From RGIG8775 sp045587785 (GTDB taxonomy: Bacteria > Bacillota > Clostridia > Oscillospirales > CAG-272), in contig JAZNDA010000050.1 of the NCBI GenBank assembly GCA_045587785.1, positions 1-35,551 of the forward strand: a stretch of 35,551 bases of DNA, read 5' to 3'. The translations under genes were made by a program, and so were the position numbers. Shown piece by piece: positions 1 to 7,639 of the stretch (the stretch's first letter is position 1; every line of letters begins with the position of its first letter). A model generated the notes under the pieces. It was not told the DNA's origin. It did no database searches and saw nothing but the letters and a program-made list of their open reading frames with translations.

Positions 1-1653
1 AGCGATTGTAGTAGCGTCGATTGTGTAGAACTTGATACCGTTTTCAGCGATGTACTTCTTAACAGCTGCGGGGAGGTTTTCTTCAAGACCCTGAGCATCC
101 CATGCGCAGTCAAGGAGGAATGTACCGCCGGGCTTGATATCGCTTACCATGTCATACTTCTTGAGGTAAGAAGAGTTGTGGCATGCAACGAAGTCAGCCT
201 TGTTGATGTAGTAAGGAGACTTGATGGGCTTGTCACCGAATCTGAGGTGAGAAATGGTGATACCGGAAGTCTTCTTGGAGTCGTACTGGAAGTAAGCCTG
301 AATATACTTATCAGTATGGTCACCGATAATCTTGATGGAGTTCTTGTTAGCACCGACCGTACCGTCGCCGCCGAGACCCCAGAACTTGCAAGCAATGGTG
401 CCTGCAGCCGCCGTGTCGGGAGCGGGCTTCTCCTCAAGAGAGGTGCCGGTAACGTCGTCTACGATACCCATGGTAAAGCCGTTCTTGGGAGCGTCCTTCT
501 TGAGCTCGTCGTATACGGCGAAGATGGAGGAAGGAGGCGTATCCTTGGAACCGAGACCGTAACGTCCGCCAACGATCTTAACGCCGCTTACGCCGCCCTG
601 TGCAAGTGCGGTAACAACGTCAAGGTAAAGGGGCTCACCAAGCGAGCCGGGCTCCTTGGTTCTGTCAAGAACTGCGATCTTCTTTGCGGTCGTGGGAATT
701 GCTGCGATGAGCTTATCTGCAACGAAGGGACGGTAAAGTCTTACCTTGATAAGACCAACCTTTTCGCCCTTGGCAAGAAGGTAATCAATAACTTCCTCGG
801 CAACGTCACAAACCGAGCCCATAGCGATGATCACGTGGTCAGCATCGGGTGCGCCGTAGTAGTTGAAGAGCTTGTAGTCGGTACCGATGGTCTGGTTGAC
901 CTTGTCCATGTACTCCTCAACGATAGCGGGAAGGGCATTGTAGTAGCTGTTACAAGCCTCTCTGTGCTGGAAGAAGATGTCGCCGTTCTCAGCCGAGCCG
1001 CGAAGAACGGGATGCTCGGGGTTGAGTGCGCGTGCGCGGAACTCAGCGATGGCGTCCTTGTCGACCATAGCGTCAAGCGTATCGTAGTCCCAAGCCTCGA
1101 TCTTCTGGATCTCGTGAGAGGTACGGAAGCCGTCGAAGAAGTTGATGAAGGGAACGCGGCCCTTAATGGTGGCAAGGTGTGCAACCGCACCGAGGTCCAT
1201 GACCTCCTGAGGGTTGGAGCCTGCCATCATAGCGAAGCCGGTCTGACGGCACGCATACACGTCGGAGTGGTCACCGAAGATGTTGAGTGCGTGAGAAGCT
1301 ACGCAACGTGCAGACACGTGGATGACGCAGGGAAGAAGCTCACCTGCGATCTTGTACATATTGGGGATCATCAGAAGAAGACCCTGAGAAGCGGTGAAGG
1401 TGGTGGTCAGCGCACCTGCTGCAAGAGAGCCGTGAACGGTACCTGCGGCACCTGCCTCGGACTGCATCTCTGTGACCTTGACCTGCTCACCCATAATGTT
1501 CTTCAGACCTGTTGCAGACCAGGAGTCTGTCAGCTCAGCCATTACGGAAGAAGGTGTGATGGGGTAGATAGCGGCAACCTCGGTGAATGCGTACGAAACG
1601 TGCGCCGCCGCGGTGTTACCGTCCATGGACATTTTTTTTCTTTGAATTGCCAT
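1..1653 (-). CDS. nifJ: Pyruvate:ferredoxin (flavodoxin) oxidoreductase, N-terminal part (cut by window edge)
   Basis: Oxidises pyruvate with CoA to acetyl-CoA and CO2 and passes electrons to ferredoxin or flavodoxin in the cytoplasm. The 551 codons in view begin MAIQRKKMSMDGNTAAAHV. They contain the pyruvate-binding domain (YPITPSS near residue 30, TEMQSEAGAAG with the conserved Glu, FGDHSDVYACRQTGFAM, GRVPFINFFDGFRTSHE), the middle transketolase-like domain, and the start of the gamma domain (KFWGLGGDGTVGANKNSIK). The single-chain family is about 1,180 residues, so the ferredoxin-like and thiamine-diphosphate domains lie beyond the left edge. AAGGAGG sits just upstream of the ATG at 1653. 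The gene has its own promoter at 1706-1734, separate from ldh. Identification is secure from the motifs. Confidence 0.96.
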   Translation of the reverse strand, partial: MAIQRKKMSMDGNTAAAHVSYAFTEVAAIYPITPSSVMAELTDSWSATGLKNIMGEQVKVTEMQSEAGAAGTVHGSLAAGALTTTFTASQGLLLMIPNMYKIAGELLPCVIHVSARCVASHALNIFGDHSDVYACRQTGFAMMAGSNPQEVMDLGAVAHLATIKGRVPFINFFDGFRTSHEIQKIEAWDYDTLDAMVDKDAIAEFRARALNPEHPVLRGSAENGDIFFQHREACNSYYNALPAIVEEYMDKVNQTIGTDYKLFNYYGAPDADHVIIAMGSVCDVAEEVIDYLLAKGEKVGLIKVRLYRPFVADKLIAAIPTTAKKIAVLDRTKEPGSLGEPLYLDVVTALAQGGVSGVKIVGGRYGLGSKDTPPSSIFAVYDELKKDAPKNGFTMGIVDDVTGTSLEEKPAPDTAAAGTIACKFWGLGGDGTVGANKNSIKIIGDHTDKYIQAYFQYDSKKTSGITISHLRFGDKPIKSPYYINKADFVACHNSSYLKKYDMVSDIKPGGTFLLDCAWDAQGLEENLPAAVKKYIAENGIKFYTIDATTIA

Positions 1654-1705
1654 GTTCAATTCCTCCTTAAAAAATATGATAAATTAAAAAATATCATTCT
1701 CATAT

Positions 1706-1734
1706 ATAATACCACTTTTTTTTTCATTTGTAAA
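1706..1734 (-). promoter_or_regulatory. Sigma-A promoter of the pyruvate:ferredoxin oxidoreductase gene
   Basis: On the minus strand, TTTACA (1734-1729) and TATTAT (1711-1706) are separated by exactly 17 nt. The site lies about 50 nt upstream of the start codon, in an A/T-rich gap downstream of the ldh terminator. Both hexamers are near consensus. Confidence 0.7.
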
Positions 1735-1810
1735 GGGCTATGCACAAATTTTTTGTGATTTTTTCGACAAATCTTTTGGAAAAAGAGGCACGATTTTTCT
1801 CGAAAGCATA

Positions 1811-1847
1811 CAAAAACGGGCGAAATCGGGAAAACCCGATTTCGCCC
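1811..1847 (-). terminator. Intrinsic terminator after ldh
   Basis: A perfect 13-bp stem (GGGCGAAATCGGG at 1818-1830 with its complement at 1835-1847) has a 4-nt loop. On the minus strand it is followed by GTTTTTG. It starts 18 nt past the ldh stop codon and separates ldh from the oxidoreductase gene. Confidence 0.9.
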
Positions 1848-1864
1848 CATGGAATCTCGCTATG

Positions 1865-2824
1865 TCAGCAGGTAAGTGACAGGCTGTCTTTGGCGTTGCG
1901 AATAATTTTTGCCGATATGCGGAATTTTTGCTGTTCTTCCTCGTTCAGTGGGATTTTCAGCACGTCCTCGATGCCGCCTTTGCCGATGACACAGGGAACA
2001 CCGATGCAGATATCCTTCGCTCCGTAATAATCGCTGACGTATGCCGAGACGGGTAAAATTGCTTTTTCGTCACGGACGATGGCGGATACGATACGCTCAA
2101 CCGCCTCGGCGATCGCGTAGTAAGTGGCACCCTTGCCGTCGATAATGCGGTAGGCGCTGTTTTTTACTTCCTCAAACACAGGATGCAGATTTTCTGTAGA
2201 GCAGAGCTCGCTCGAGGTGCAGCTTGCCGCGCAAAAATGAGACAGATCGATGCCCGAGATGTTGGCACTGCTGAAAACGGGAAGTTCGCTGTCGCCATGC
2301 TCGCCGATGATGAAGGCGTGGACGTTTCTCATGTCAACGTCAAACCGCTTGCCAAGGAGATATTTGAGACGCGCGGTATCAAGGACCGTGCCCGAGCCGA
2401 TGACGTGCTCGCGCGGGAAGCCTGACAGCGAAAGTGTGAGCTCTGTCAGCACGTCCACGGGATTGGTGACCACCAGCAGGATGGCATCGGTTACGTGGCG
2501 TCGAATCTCCCCGATTATATTTCTGAATATAGCGACGTTTTTGCCAAGGAGGTCCAGTCGTGTTTCGCCTTCCTTTTGTCCCGCGCCTGCGGCGATTATG
2601 ATGATGGCACAGTCCGCCAGATCGGAATAGTCTCCTACATATATTTCCATGGGCGCGTTGAAGGCAAGCCCGTGGCTAAGGTCCTCGGCTTCGCCATATG
2701 CCTTCTTACGGTCGACGTCGATGAGCACCATTTCGGAAAACAGCCTGCTTTTCATAAGTGTGTACGCGGTTGTGGCACCGACAAAGCCGCAACCGATGAT
2801 GGCGCATTTTCTTTCTTGCAGCAT
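1865..2824 (-). CDS. ldh: L-lactate dehydrogenase
   Basis: Reduces pyruvate to L-lactate with NADH, regenerating NAD+ in fermentation. The 319-residue product has the Rossmann GxGxxG (G11, G13, G16), the NAD-ribose Asp at the end of strand 2 (LIDVD), and the catalytic loop Gln83-Lys-Glu-Gly-Glu-Thr-Arg89. It also has TNPVD (121-124), Asp149/Arg152 and catalytic His176 in GEHGDSE. Gln83 sits where malate dehydrogenases have Arg, which favours lactate dehydrogenase. A longer frame opens upstream at 2872, but the ATG at 2824 has AAAGGAAG six nt before it and gives the normal family length. A TATAAT lies about 30 nt upstream without a convincing -35, so ldh may have its own promoter or be read from the ylxM-ffh transcript. 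Confidence 0.95.
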   Translation of the reverse strand: MLQERKCAIIGCGFVGATTAYTLMKSRLFSEMVLIDVDRKKAYGEAEDLSHGLAFNAPMEIYVGDYSDLADCAIIIIAAGAGQKEGETRLDLLGKNVAIFRNIIGEIRRHVTDAILLVVTNPVDVLTELTLSLSGFPREHVIGSGTVLDTARLKYLLGKRFDVDMRNVHAFIIGEHGDSELPVFSSANISGIDLSHFCAASCTSSELCSTENLHPVFEEVKNSAYRIIDGKGATYYAIAEAVERIVSAIVRDEKAILPVSAYVSDYYGAKDICIGVPCVIGKGGIEDVLKIPLNEEEQQKFRISAKIIRNAKDSLSLTC

Positions 2825-2880
2825 AATATCGCTTCCTTTCATCTTTTTCATTATATTATTGCCTAAAAGCAAGGAAAATA

Positions 2881-3663
2881 TCAGACGGTGCGCGCTTTTG
2901 ACTTAAGTTCCTTTGCGGAAGTTTCAAACACGCGTGCAAGGTCATGCAGATGCATGGTGGCATTATGCAAAATGTTGTTGTGCTTTGCAAGATTTTCTTG
3001 CTTGGCGGCTTTGGTCGAGTCGATCAATGCTTGGCCCGAAAACTGTTTGGCGCGTTTGTAGTTGTCTGACACCGAAGCGATGTGATCTGTTATCACGGAT
3101 GGCGGATATATCAGGAGCAAATGCCTTCTTGCATCGGCATTTTTGGGTAGGATCTCAAGATGCTTTTCGACTTGTTCGACAAAGAATAGATTTTTTTGAA
3201 TTTGGAAAAAGATGTTGTTCTCAACCTCAGAAATGGATTTTCTATGGATAGGAAGCAGGATATTCGTGCTGACTTCGGACATAAACTCGGAGGCGAAAAG
3301 CGCACGGGATGCGCACGATGCAAGCAGATCCTTCTTCTTTTCCTTCGGGGGAGACATGATGCTTGCCAGGTGAAACACCGCTGTTGCCAGATCCGTGGTC
3401 AAATCGGCAATGCGTTCGGCGATCTCGGTTCTTTCTGCGGCGTGTTTTTGCGCATCCTCAAGGAATTGTTTTCTTGTTTCCTCATGGAAAAAAGTGCTGA
3501 ACTCGAGAATGGAATCCTCGTCCAAAAAGGAAAGATCGCTTTGAGACTTCAAAAGTATCTTTTTAAGTTCTTCCGTACTCGGTGTATGAAAAAAGGGCGA
3601 GTGCTCGCCCTCTTTTTCCCCGATATACTCGGGCGTGTAAAGGTTGTTATTTGATTTCGACAT
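2881..3663 (-). CDS. Hypothetical alpha-helical protein, unrecognised
   Basis: I do not recognise this 260-residue protein. It is hydrophilic, has no signal peptide or membrane segment, and looks almost wholly helical, with heptad-like stretches (around residues 70-110 and 195-250). It is rich in Lys, Glu, Ala and His near the C-terminus and ends KARTV. The ATG at 3663 overlaps the last 17 nt of khpA, with AAAGGT just upstream, so translation is probably coupled to khpA. It occupies the place where many Firmicutes carry rimM-trmD-rplS. That context hints at a role near RNA or ribosomes, but nothing in the sequence shows a function. Confidence 0.75.
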   Translation of the reverse strand: MSKSNNNLYTPEYIGEKEGEHSPFFHTPSTEELKKILLKSQSDLSFLDEDSILEFSTFFHEETRKQFLEDAQKHAAERTEIAERIADLTTDLATAVFHLASIMSPPKEKKKDLLASCASRALFASEFMSEVSTNILLPIHRKSISEVENNIFFQIQKNLFFVEQVEKHLEILPKNADARRHLLLIYPPSVITDHIASVSDNYKRAKQFSGQALIDSTKAAKQENLAKHNNILHNATMHLHDLARVFETSAKELKSKARTV

Positions 3664-3883
3664 TGACCTTTTTACCTGTGGTTCCTGCCGCCGCCTTGAT
3701 CAGCGAACGGATGGCCTTGGCGATTTTTCCGTGCTTGCCGATTACCATTCCCATGTCGTCAGCTGCAACGCTTAAAACGAGTGTGATGCCACTTTCGTTT
3801 TCGCTCTCTGTTACGACGACCTCATCGGGGGAATCAACAATTGCCTTGGCAATGTCGGTAAGTGTTGTTTTCAAATCTGCCAT
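3647..3883 (-). CDS. khpA: KH-domain RNA-binding protein KhpA (YlqC family)
   Basis: Small cytoplasmic RNA-binding protein. In Firmicutes KhpA partners with KhpB and influences cell size and RNA metabolism. The 78-residue chain is a single KH domain. The GxxG loop is G49-K-H-G52, preceded by the hydrophobic strand and helix MGMVI and followed by KIAKAIRSLIKAAA. Length and position after rpsP are exactly typical. It lies 20 nt downstream of the rpsP stop and overlaps the next gene by 17 nt, so it belongs to the ylxM-ffh-rpsP transcript. Confidence 0.93.
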   Translation of the reverse strand: MADLKTTLTDIAKAIVDSPDEVVVTESENESGITLVLSVAADDMGMVIGKHGKIAKAIRSLIKAAAGTTGKKVNVEIK

Positions 3884-3903
3884 TTGTGCGTCACCAACAA
3901 AGA

Positions 3904-4146
3904 TCAGTCAACAATGCCGGACTTCTTAAGGAGAGCCTTAACGGTCTCTGTGGGCTGTGCACCCTTGGAGAGCCAATCCTTTGCCTTTTCGGCGTCAACC
4001 TTAAGCTGTACGGGCTCAGAGATGGGGCTGTAATAGCCGATCTCCTCGATGAACTTACCGTTTCTGGGGTAGCGGCTGTCTGCTACAACAAGACGGTACA
4101 CGGGTGCCTTCTTAGCACCGATTCTTTTAAGTCTGATTTTTACCAT
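3904..4146 (-). CDS. rpsP: 30S ribosomal protein S16
   Basis: Binds 16S rRNA early in 30S assembly. The 80-residue product starts MVKIRLKRIGAKKAPVYR and has the family motif VVADSRYPRNGKFIEEIGYY. An upstream in-frame ATG exists at 4161, but the start at 4146 is preferred: GGAGG lies about 7 nt before it, and MVKIRLKR is the standard N-terminus. It lies between ffh and khpA on the minus strand. Confidence 0.97.
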   Translation of the reverse strand: MVKIRLKRIGAKKAPVYRLVVADSRYPRNGKFIEEIGYYSPISEPVQLKVDAEKAKDWLSKGAQPTETVKALLKKSGIVD

Positions 4147-4201
4147 TTTCTTTTCCTCCAAAATATGTTTTTTAATTGTTTTTTATAGAAATTCCGCTTT
4201 T

Positions 4202-5539
4202 TTAAAACGGGAGTTTCATTCTTCCTTTTGCAAGACGGGAAAGCTTTGCGGGATTTGAGAAAGACTTCATGAGCGCGCGGATCTGCTCGAACTGCTTTAA
4301 GAGCTTGTTGACCTCCTCCACGCTGGTTCCGCTTCCTGCGGCGATCCTCTTTTTTCTTGAGGCACCGAGGATCTCGGGTTTGGCGCGTTCCGCTTTGGTC
4401 ATGGCTTTGATGATAGCTTCTTGGTGTGCGACCAACTTTTCGTCAATTTTTGCATCCTTAAGCTGTGACGGCTTCACTCCCGGCAGCATAGACGCGAGCT
4501 GTTCCATGCTTCCCATGCCCTTGATCTGGGCGAATTGGTCAAGATAATCGTCAAGCGTAAAGGTGGATTTGAGGATCTTTGCCTCAAGCTCCTTGGCTTT
4601 TTTCTCGTCAAAGTTTTTTTCGGCTTTTTCGATCAGGGTCAGTACGTCGCCCATGCCAAGGATTCTGGATGCCATGCGGTCGGGGTGGAAGGGCTCGATC
4701 CGATCAAGCTTTTCGCCCGTTCCGATGAACTTGATGGGTTTACCCGTAACGTGGCGGACAGAAAGTGCCGCTCCGCCTCTGGTGTCGCCGTCCATTTTGG
4801 TGAGGATGACACCTGTGATATCAAGAAGCTGATTGAAGCTGTCGGCGACCGTGACCGCATCCTGACCGATCATGGCATCGATGGTCAAAAGAATTTCGGT
4901 TGGTTCCACCTCGGCTTTGATATTTTTGAGCTCTTCCATGAGCTCCTCGTCGATGTGCAAACGACCTGCGGTGTCCACGAACACCATGTCACAGCCCTTT
5001 TTCTCGGCGAATTTAAGGCTTTCCTTGGCGATCTTTACGGGTGATTTTTCGTTTTCCATGGAGAAAACGGGGAGCCCCAGAGTCTCGCCGAGGACCTGCA
5101 ACTGTTTAATGGCGGCTGGTCTATAGACGTCGCATGCGACCAAAAGCGGATGCTTGCCCTGATCCTTGTACATGCCTGCCAGCTTGGCGGCGTGTGTGGT
5201 TTTACCTGCGCCCTGTAGACCGACCATCATAACGACCGTTGGGGGCTTGGGTGAAATGGTCAGCTTGGACTGCGAGGTTCCCATAAGAGCTGTCAGTTCC
5301 TCGTTGACGATCTTGATGATCTGTTGAGCGGGAACCAGAGATTCCAACACCTCGCTACCCACAGCGCGTTCGGATACTTTATTTACAAAGTCTTTGACGA
5401 CCTTGAAGTTGACGTCGGCTTCAAGCAACGCGAGCTTGATCTCTCTCATGCCCGCCTTGACGTCTGCTTCGGTCAGCTTACCTTTGTTTTTGAATTTTTT
5501 GAAGGCGTTGCTCAGCTTTTCGCTTAAGCTCTGAAACAT
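4202..5539 (-). CDS. ffh: Signal recognition particle GTPase Ffh (SRP54)
   Basis: Binds the 4.5S/small SRP RNA and signal sequences of nascent membrane and secreted proteins, and docks to FtsY. The 445-residue chain has the N domain (1-95), the G domain with P-loop GLQGAGKTT (107-115), DTAGR (189-193) and TKMDGDTRGG (247-256). A Met-rich M domain from about 325 includes GMGSMEQLASMLPG and the RNA-binding segment SRKKRIAAGSGTS. AAGGAAGG precedes the start. It follows ylxM by 29 nt in the same operon, the usual Firmicute arrangement. Confidence 0.97.
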   Translation of the reverse strand: MFQSLSEKLSNAFKKFKNKGKLTEADVKAGMREIKLALLEADVNFKVVKDFVNKVSERAVGSEVLESLVPAQQIIKIVNEELTALMGTSQSKLTISPKPPTVVMMVGLQGAGKTTHAAKLAGMYKDQGKHPLLVACDVYRPAAIKQLQVLGETLGLPVFSMENEKSPVKIAKESLKFAEKKGCDMVFVDTAGRLHIDEELMEELKNIKAEVEPTEILLTIDAMIGQDAVTVADSFNQLLDITGVILTKMDGDTRGGAALSVRHVTGKPIKFIGTGEKLDRIEPFHPDRMASRILGMGDVLTLIEKAEKNFDEKKAKELEAKILKSTFTLDDYLDQFAQIKGMGSMEQLASMLPGVKPSQLKDAKIDEKLVAHQEAIIKAMTKAERAKPEILGASRKKRIAAGSGTSVEEVNKLLKQFEQIRALMKSFSNPAKLSRLAKGRMKLPF

Positions 5540-5568
5540 AGTGACACCTTCCTTTCTTTGGGTGTGTT

Positions 5569-5904
5569 TTACTCAAACAATTCGGCGAGTGCCTCGATTT
5601 CTTCGGTGAGGCTTTCGGGAAGATCCCATCCCTCGCTCAATTCGCGAATGCTTGCGATGTGCTTTTTGGCTTGCTCAAAGCGTTCGACCAGTCCAAGCGT
5701 TTCCTCAAAATGGCGAAGTTCTTCTTCTGCCTTTTTAATGAGATCTCTTGCCCCTTGTCTGGAAATGCCGATCTCTTCGGCAATCTCGGCAAGTGAAAAG
5801 TCTTCATTATAATATAGGGCGAGAACAGACTGCTTGCGTTCGCTCAGAAGCTCTCCGTAAAAGTCCAGAAGCAGGGAGATCTCCTTGACGTCTTTTTCGA
5901 ACAT
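5569..5904 (-). CDS. ylxM: YlxM, helix-turn-helix SRP accessory protein
   Basis: YlxM binds the SRP and modulates Ffh/FtsY GTPase activity in streptococci. The 111-residue product begins MFEKDVKEISLLLDFYGELL. Its sigma-70 region-4-like helix-turn-helix reads LALYYNEDFSLAEIAEEIGISRQGARDLIKKAEE. The frame is open further upstream, but the ATG at 5904 has GGGAGG directly before it, gives the normal length, and lies downstream of the mapped promoter. It is the first gene of ylxM-ffh-rpsP-khpA. The perfect dyad at its transcription start (5931-5953) could be an operator, conceivably for YlxM itself. Confidence 0.93.
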   Translation of the reverse strand: MFEKDVKEISLLLDFYGELLSERKQSVLALYYNEDFSLAEIAEEIGISRQGARDLIKKAEEELRHFEETLGLVERFEQAKKHIASIRELSEGWDLPESLTEEIEALAELFE

Positions 5905-5930
5905 GATTGCCTCCCGTGCAACAAAATCAG

Positions 5931-5953
5931 CTGTAAAGTAAAATGCTTTACAG
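5931..5953. promoter_or_regulatory. Perfect inverted repeat at the ylxM transcription start (operator or 5' hairpin)
   Basis: CTGTAAAG (5931-5938) and CTTTACAG (5946-5953) are perfect 8-bp complements around a 7-nt A/T spacer. On the minus strand the repeat begins directly after the -10 and so covers the predicted +1. It could be bound by a repressor or fold as a hairpin at the very 5' end of the mRNA. Confidence 0.6.
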
Positions 5954-5982
5954 AGTATATCACAACTTGATATCTTTGTCAA
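5954..5982 (-). promoter_or_regulatory. Sigma-A promoter of the ylxM-ffh-rpsP-khpA operon
   Basis: On the minus strand, TTGACA (5982-5977) is followed after 17 nt by TATACT (5959-5954). The -35 is perfect and the -10 matches 5 of 6. The predicted start is near 5947, giving a leader of about 40 nt before ylxM. Confidence 0.88.
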
Positions 5983-6004
5983 TAGTTTTTTGAAATTTTC
6001 TTTT

Positions 6005-6754
6005 TTATTTTTTGAAAATTGCCCTTGACATGGCAAATGTTCCGATTGCGAACAGGGGGAGAGAGATGAATGGCGAGAGGACGTTTTGCGTCAGCATCGA
6101 GGGGGTGCCGAATATGGCATAGACCAGATGGCTGACCGACGTAGGCAAACAAAGCACCGTGCAAACAAGCTCGGCACCCACGGTGGGGCGCAGGACAGGT
6201 CTGCCGATCGCGCGGCGGATCAACATAAGGGTGTATATCATGCCGCTCAGCAGGCAAAGCTGGAGCGAGATCTTAAGCGGGCTGTTGATGGCAACGTACA
6301 TGTCAAAGTAGATGTGGAACAGCATGCAGAATAAAAAGGCGAGCACCGCAAAGCCAAAATATGCGTGGAGGCGTTTTGTCGGCTTGGTGAAAAAGAATAC
6401 CGAGCCTGCTATCATAAAAAGTCCGAGCAAAATCGTAACGATTGCTTTGTTTGCGGTGCTTGCAAGAATTCCGATGCCCGAGATGAGGATGAGTGCTCCC
6501 GAAAATACCAAAACGGCGGTTTGTCCCGCAGAGACGGTAATGACCTCGTTGTCTCGCGCTTTGGTCAAAAAGGGAACGGCGATGCAAAAGGCAACGGTGA
6601 GAATGGACAGGATCCTCATCAGGATAACCAAGACCGACGGTTCAAAATAACCAAGCTCGGTTTGATAATCATTCAGCATGCAAACGCTTCTTAGTATACA
6701 CAGGGCCAAGGTGAGGAACAATATGGTAACGGAAAATATTTTTTTGTTTTTCAT
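6005..6754 (-). CDS. Integral membrane protein of unknown function
   Basis: I do not recognise the family. The 249-residue chain is strongly hydrophobic, with about seven or eight membrane-spanning helices (near residues 6-25, 42-65, 79-100, 104-125, 132-155, 160-180, 190-213 and 222-245). It has a short basic N-terminus (MKNKK) and a basic end (FKK). The ribosome-binding site is weak (AAAGAAAG). It is divergent from rpsJ, and the ylxM promoter begins 23 nt past its stop, so it is probably transcribed alone. No catalytic or transport motif is evident. Confidence 0.72.
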   Translation of the reverse strand: MKNKKIFSVTILFLTLALCILRSVCMLNDYQTELGYFEPSVLVILMRILSILTVAFCIAVPFLTKARDNEVITVSAGQTAVLVFSGALILISGIGILASTANKAIVTILLGLFMIAGSVFFFTKPTKRLHAYFGFAVLAFLFCMLFHIYFDMYVAINSPLKISLQLCLLSGMIYTLMLIRRAIGRPVLRPTVGAELVCTVLCLPTSVSHLVYAIFGTPSMLTQNVLSPFISLPLFAIGTFAMSRAIFKK

Positions 6755-6889
6755 AATGCTGTTTCTTTCTTTAGATTCTTGATTTTTCTTTCCTTATATT
6801 ATATAATGGAATTGTTACAAAATTATAGCCGAAGGGGAATTTTTGCGTGAATCTTACCGCTAAAAGTCTTAAAAGCGTCCTTTAAAATC

Positions 6890-6914
6890 GTTTTTGTGCA
6901 ATATACACAAAAAC
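6890..6914. repeat. Perfect inverted repeat in the divergent gap upstream of rpsJ
   Basis: GTTTTTGTG (6890-6898) and CACAAAAAC (6906-6914) are perfect 9-bp complements with a 7-nt loop. They lie about 50 nt upstream of the rpsJ -35, between divergently oriented genes. No T-run or promoter element explains the repeat; it may be a protein-binding site. The rest of 6755-6963 is A/T-rich with no gene visible. Confidence 0.45.
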
Positions 6915-6963
6915 AAGGGCAAAAAATCAGCGAAAGTTCTACGTGCGGAGGAAAAAGAAGGTC

Positions 6964-6992
6964 TTGCAATTTAATGGAAAATGGTGTATAAT
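6964..6992 (+). promoter_or_regulatory. Sigma-A promoter of the S10-spc-alpha superoperon
   Basis: TTGCAA (6964-6969), a 17-nt spacer and TATAAT (6987-6992). The predicted transcription start is near 6999, leaving a leader of about 290 nt before rpsJ. Confidence 0.88.
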
Positions 6993-6999
6993 GTTAGGG

Positions 7000-7292
7000 C
7001 TTGATATGCGATGAAGCAAGAGGTTGCTGCCACGGAGACGTCCGAGGCAGGTAATTCTTGTGGAGTATGTCCGTTTAACCGGGCGACAGAATTTCCAAAA
7101 CATTTGCAAAAAGTGTTACTTGAGTTCGCCGGAAGCGCAGTGCCACAGATGCTGATGCGGCATTGAATTTCCGTTTTTATTGAGAGAGCAAAAGAAACGC
7201 TCGGAACAGTGTCAAGGAGATTCGCCCCCAAATCCAAACGCGCGTGCGGAAGAGATTCCTGCGTGCGAATTCAGTGAAGGAGGCAACGTAAT
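7000..7292 (+). ncRNA. Structured 5' leader of the S10 operon with attenuator-like hairpin
   Basis: The leader can form several hairpins. Near its 5' end, GCAA/TTGC (7017-7027) and a two-part stem CTGCC-A-CGGA, loop GACG, TCCG-A-GGCAG (7027-7050) are visible. Further on, CGGAA (7130-7134) and AGTGCC (7139-7144) pair with GGCATT (7159-7164) and TTCCG (7169-7173), followed at once by TTTTT (7174-7178). That has the shape of an intrinsic terminator. AGTTC (7123-7127) could instead pair with GAATT (7165-7169), an alternative to the outer stem. Feedback by a ribosomal protein, as L4 does in E. coli, is a reasonable inference. The 3' end carries AAGGAGG for rpsJ. Confidence 0.65.
7130..7178 (+). 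terminator. Candidate attenuator in the rpsJ leader
   Basis: An 11-bp two-part stem (CGGAA/TTCCG and AGTGCC/GGCATT around a 4x4 internal loop) is followed by T5. It lies about 115 nt before rpsJ, so it could only act as a conditional terminator. Confidence 0.55.
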
Positions 7293-7604
7293 ATGGCAGT
7301 AAAGGAAAAGATCAGAGTCAGACTCAAGAGCTACGATCACACGCTCATCGATGCTGCGGCAGAGAAGATCGTGGAAGTGGCCAAGAGAAATGGCGCAACG
7401 GTTTCGGGTCCGATCCCGCTCCCCACGGAGAAAGAGATCATCACCATCCTTCGTGCAGTTCATAAGTACAAGGATAGCCGTGAACAGTTCGAAATGCGTA
7501 CGCACAAGAGACTGATCGACATCATCAAGCCGTCGCAGAAGGTTGTAGACGCTTTGATGAATGTTGAACTTCCCGCCGGTGTTGAGATCGAAGTAAAGCT
7601 TTAA
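7293..7604 (+). CDS. rpsJ: 30S ribosomal protein S10
   Basis: 30S head protein, also the NusE transcription factor that links ribosomes to NusG. The 103-residue product has the family's IRVRLKSYDH start, the tRNA-loop motif GPIPLPT, and HKRLIDI near the C-terminus (residue 70 on). AAGGAGG precedes the ATG by 9 nt. First gene of the S10 operon, behind a long structured leader. Confidence 0.98.
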   Translation: MAVKEKIRVRLKSYDHTLIDAAAEKIVEVAKRNGATVSGPIPLPTEKEIITILRAVHKYKDSREQFEMRTHKRLIDIIKPSQKVVDALMNVELPAGVEIEVKL

Positions 7605-7639
7605 TCGGTTTTCTTCCATATTAAAACATCGCAAAATAC

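Noticed and set aside
178..1758. 526-codon open frame on the plus strand opposite the pyruvate:ferredoxin oxidoreductase gene
   Set aside because: The minus strand encodes an unmistakable oxidoreductase; the opposite frame is open because of codon bias and shows no family motif.
2825..2880. Full promoter for ldh
   Set aside because: A TATAAT is present on the minus strand, but the hexamer 17 nt upstream (TTTTCC) matches poorly; noted only in the ldh entry.
7011..7166. 51-codon frame in the rpsJ leader (MKQEVAATETSEAG...)
   Set aside because: No usable ribosome-binding site between the predicted transcription start and the ATG, and the region is better explained by RNA stems. Kept in mind because of its CGVC motif.
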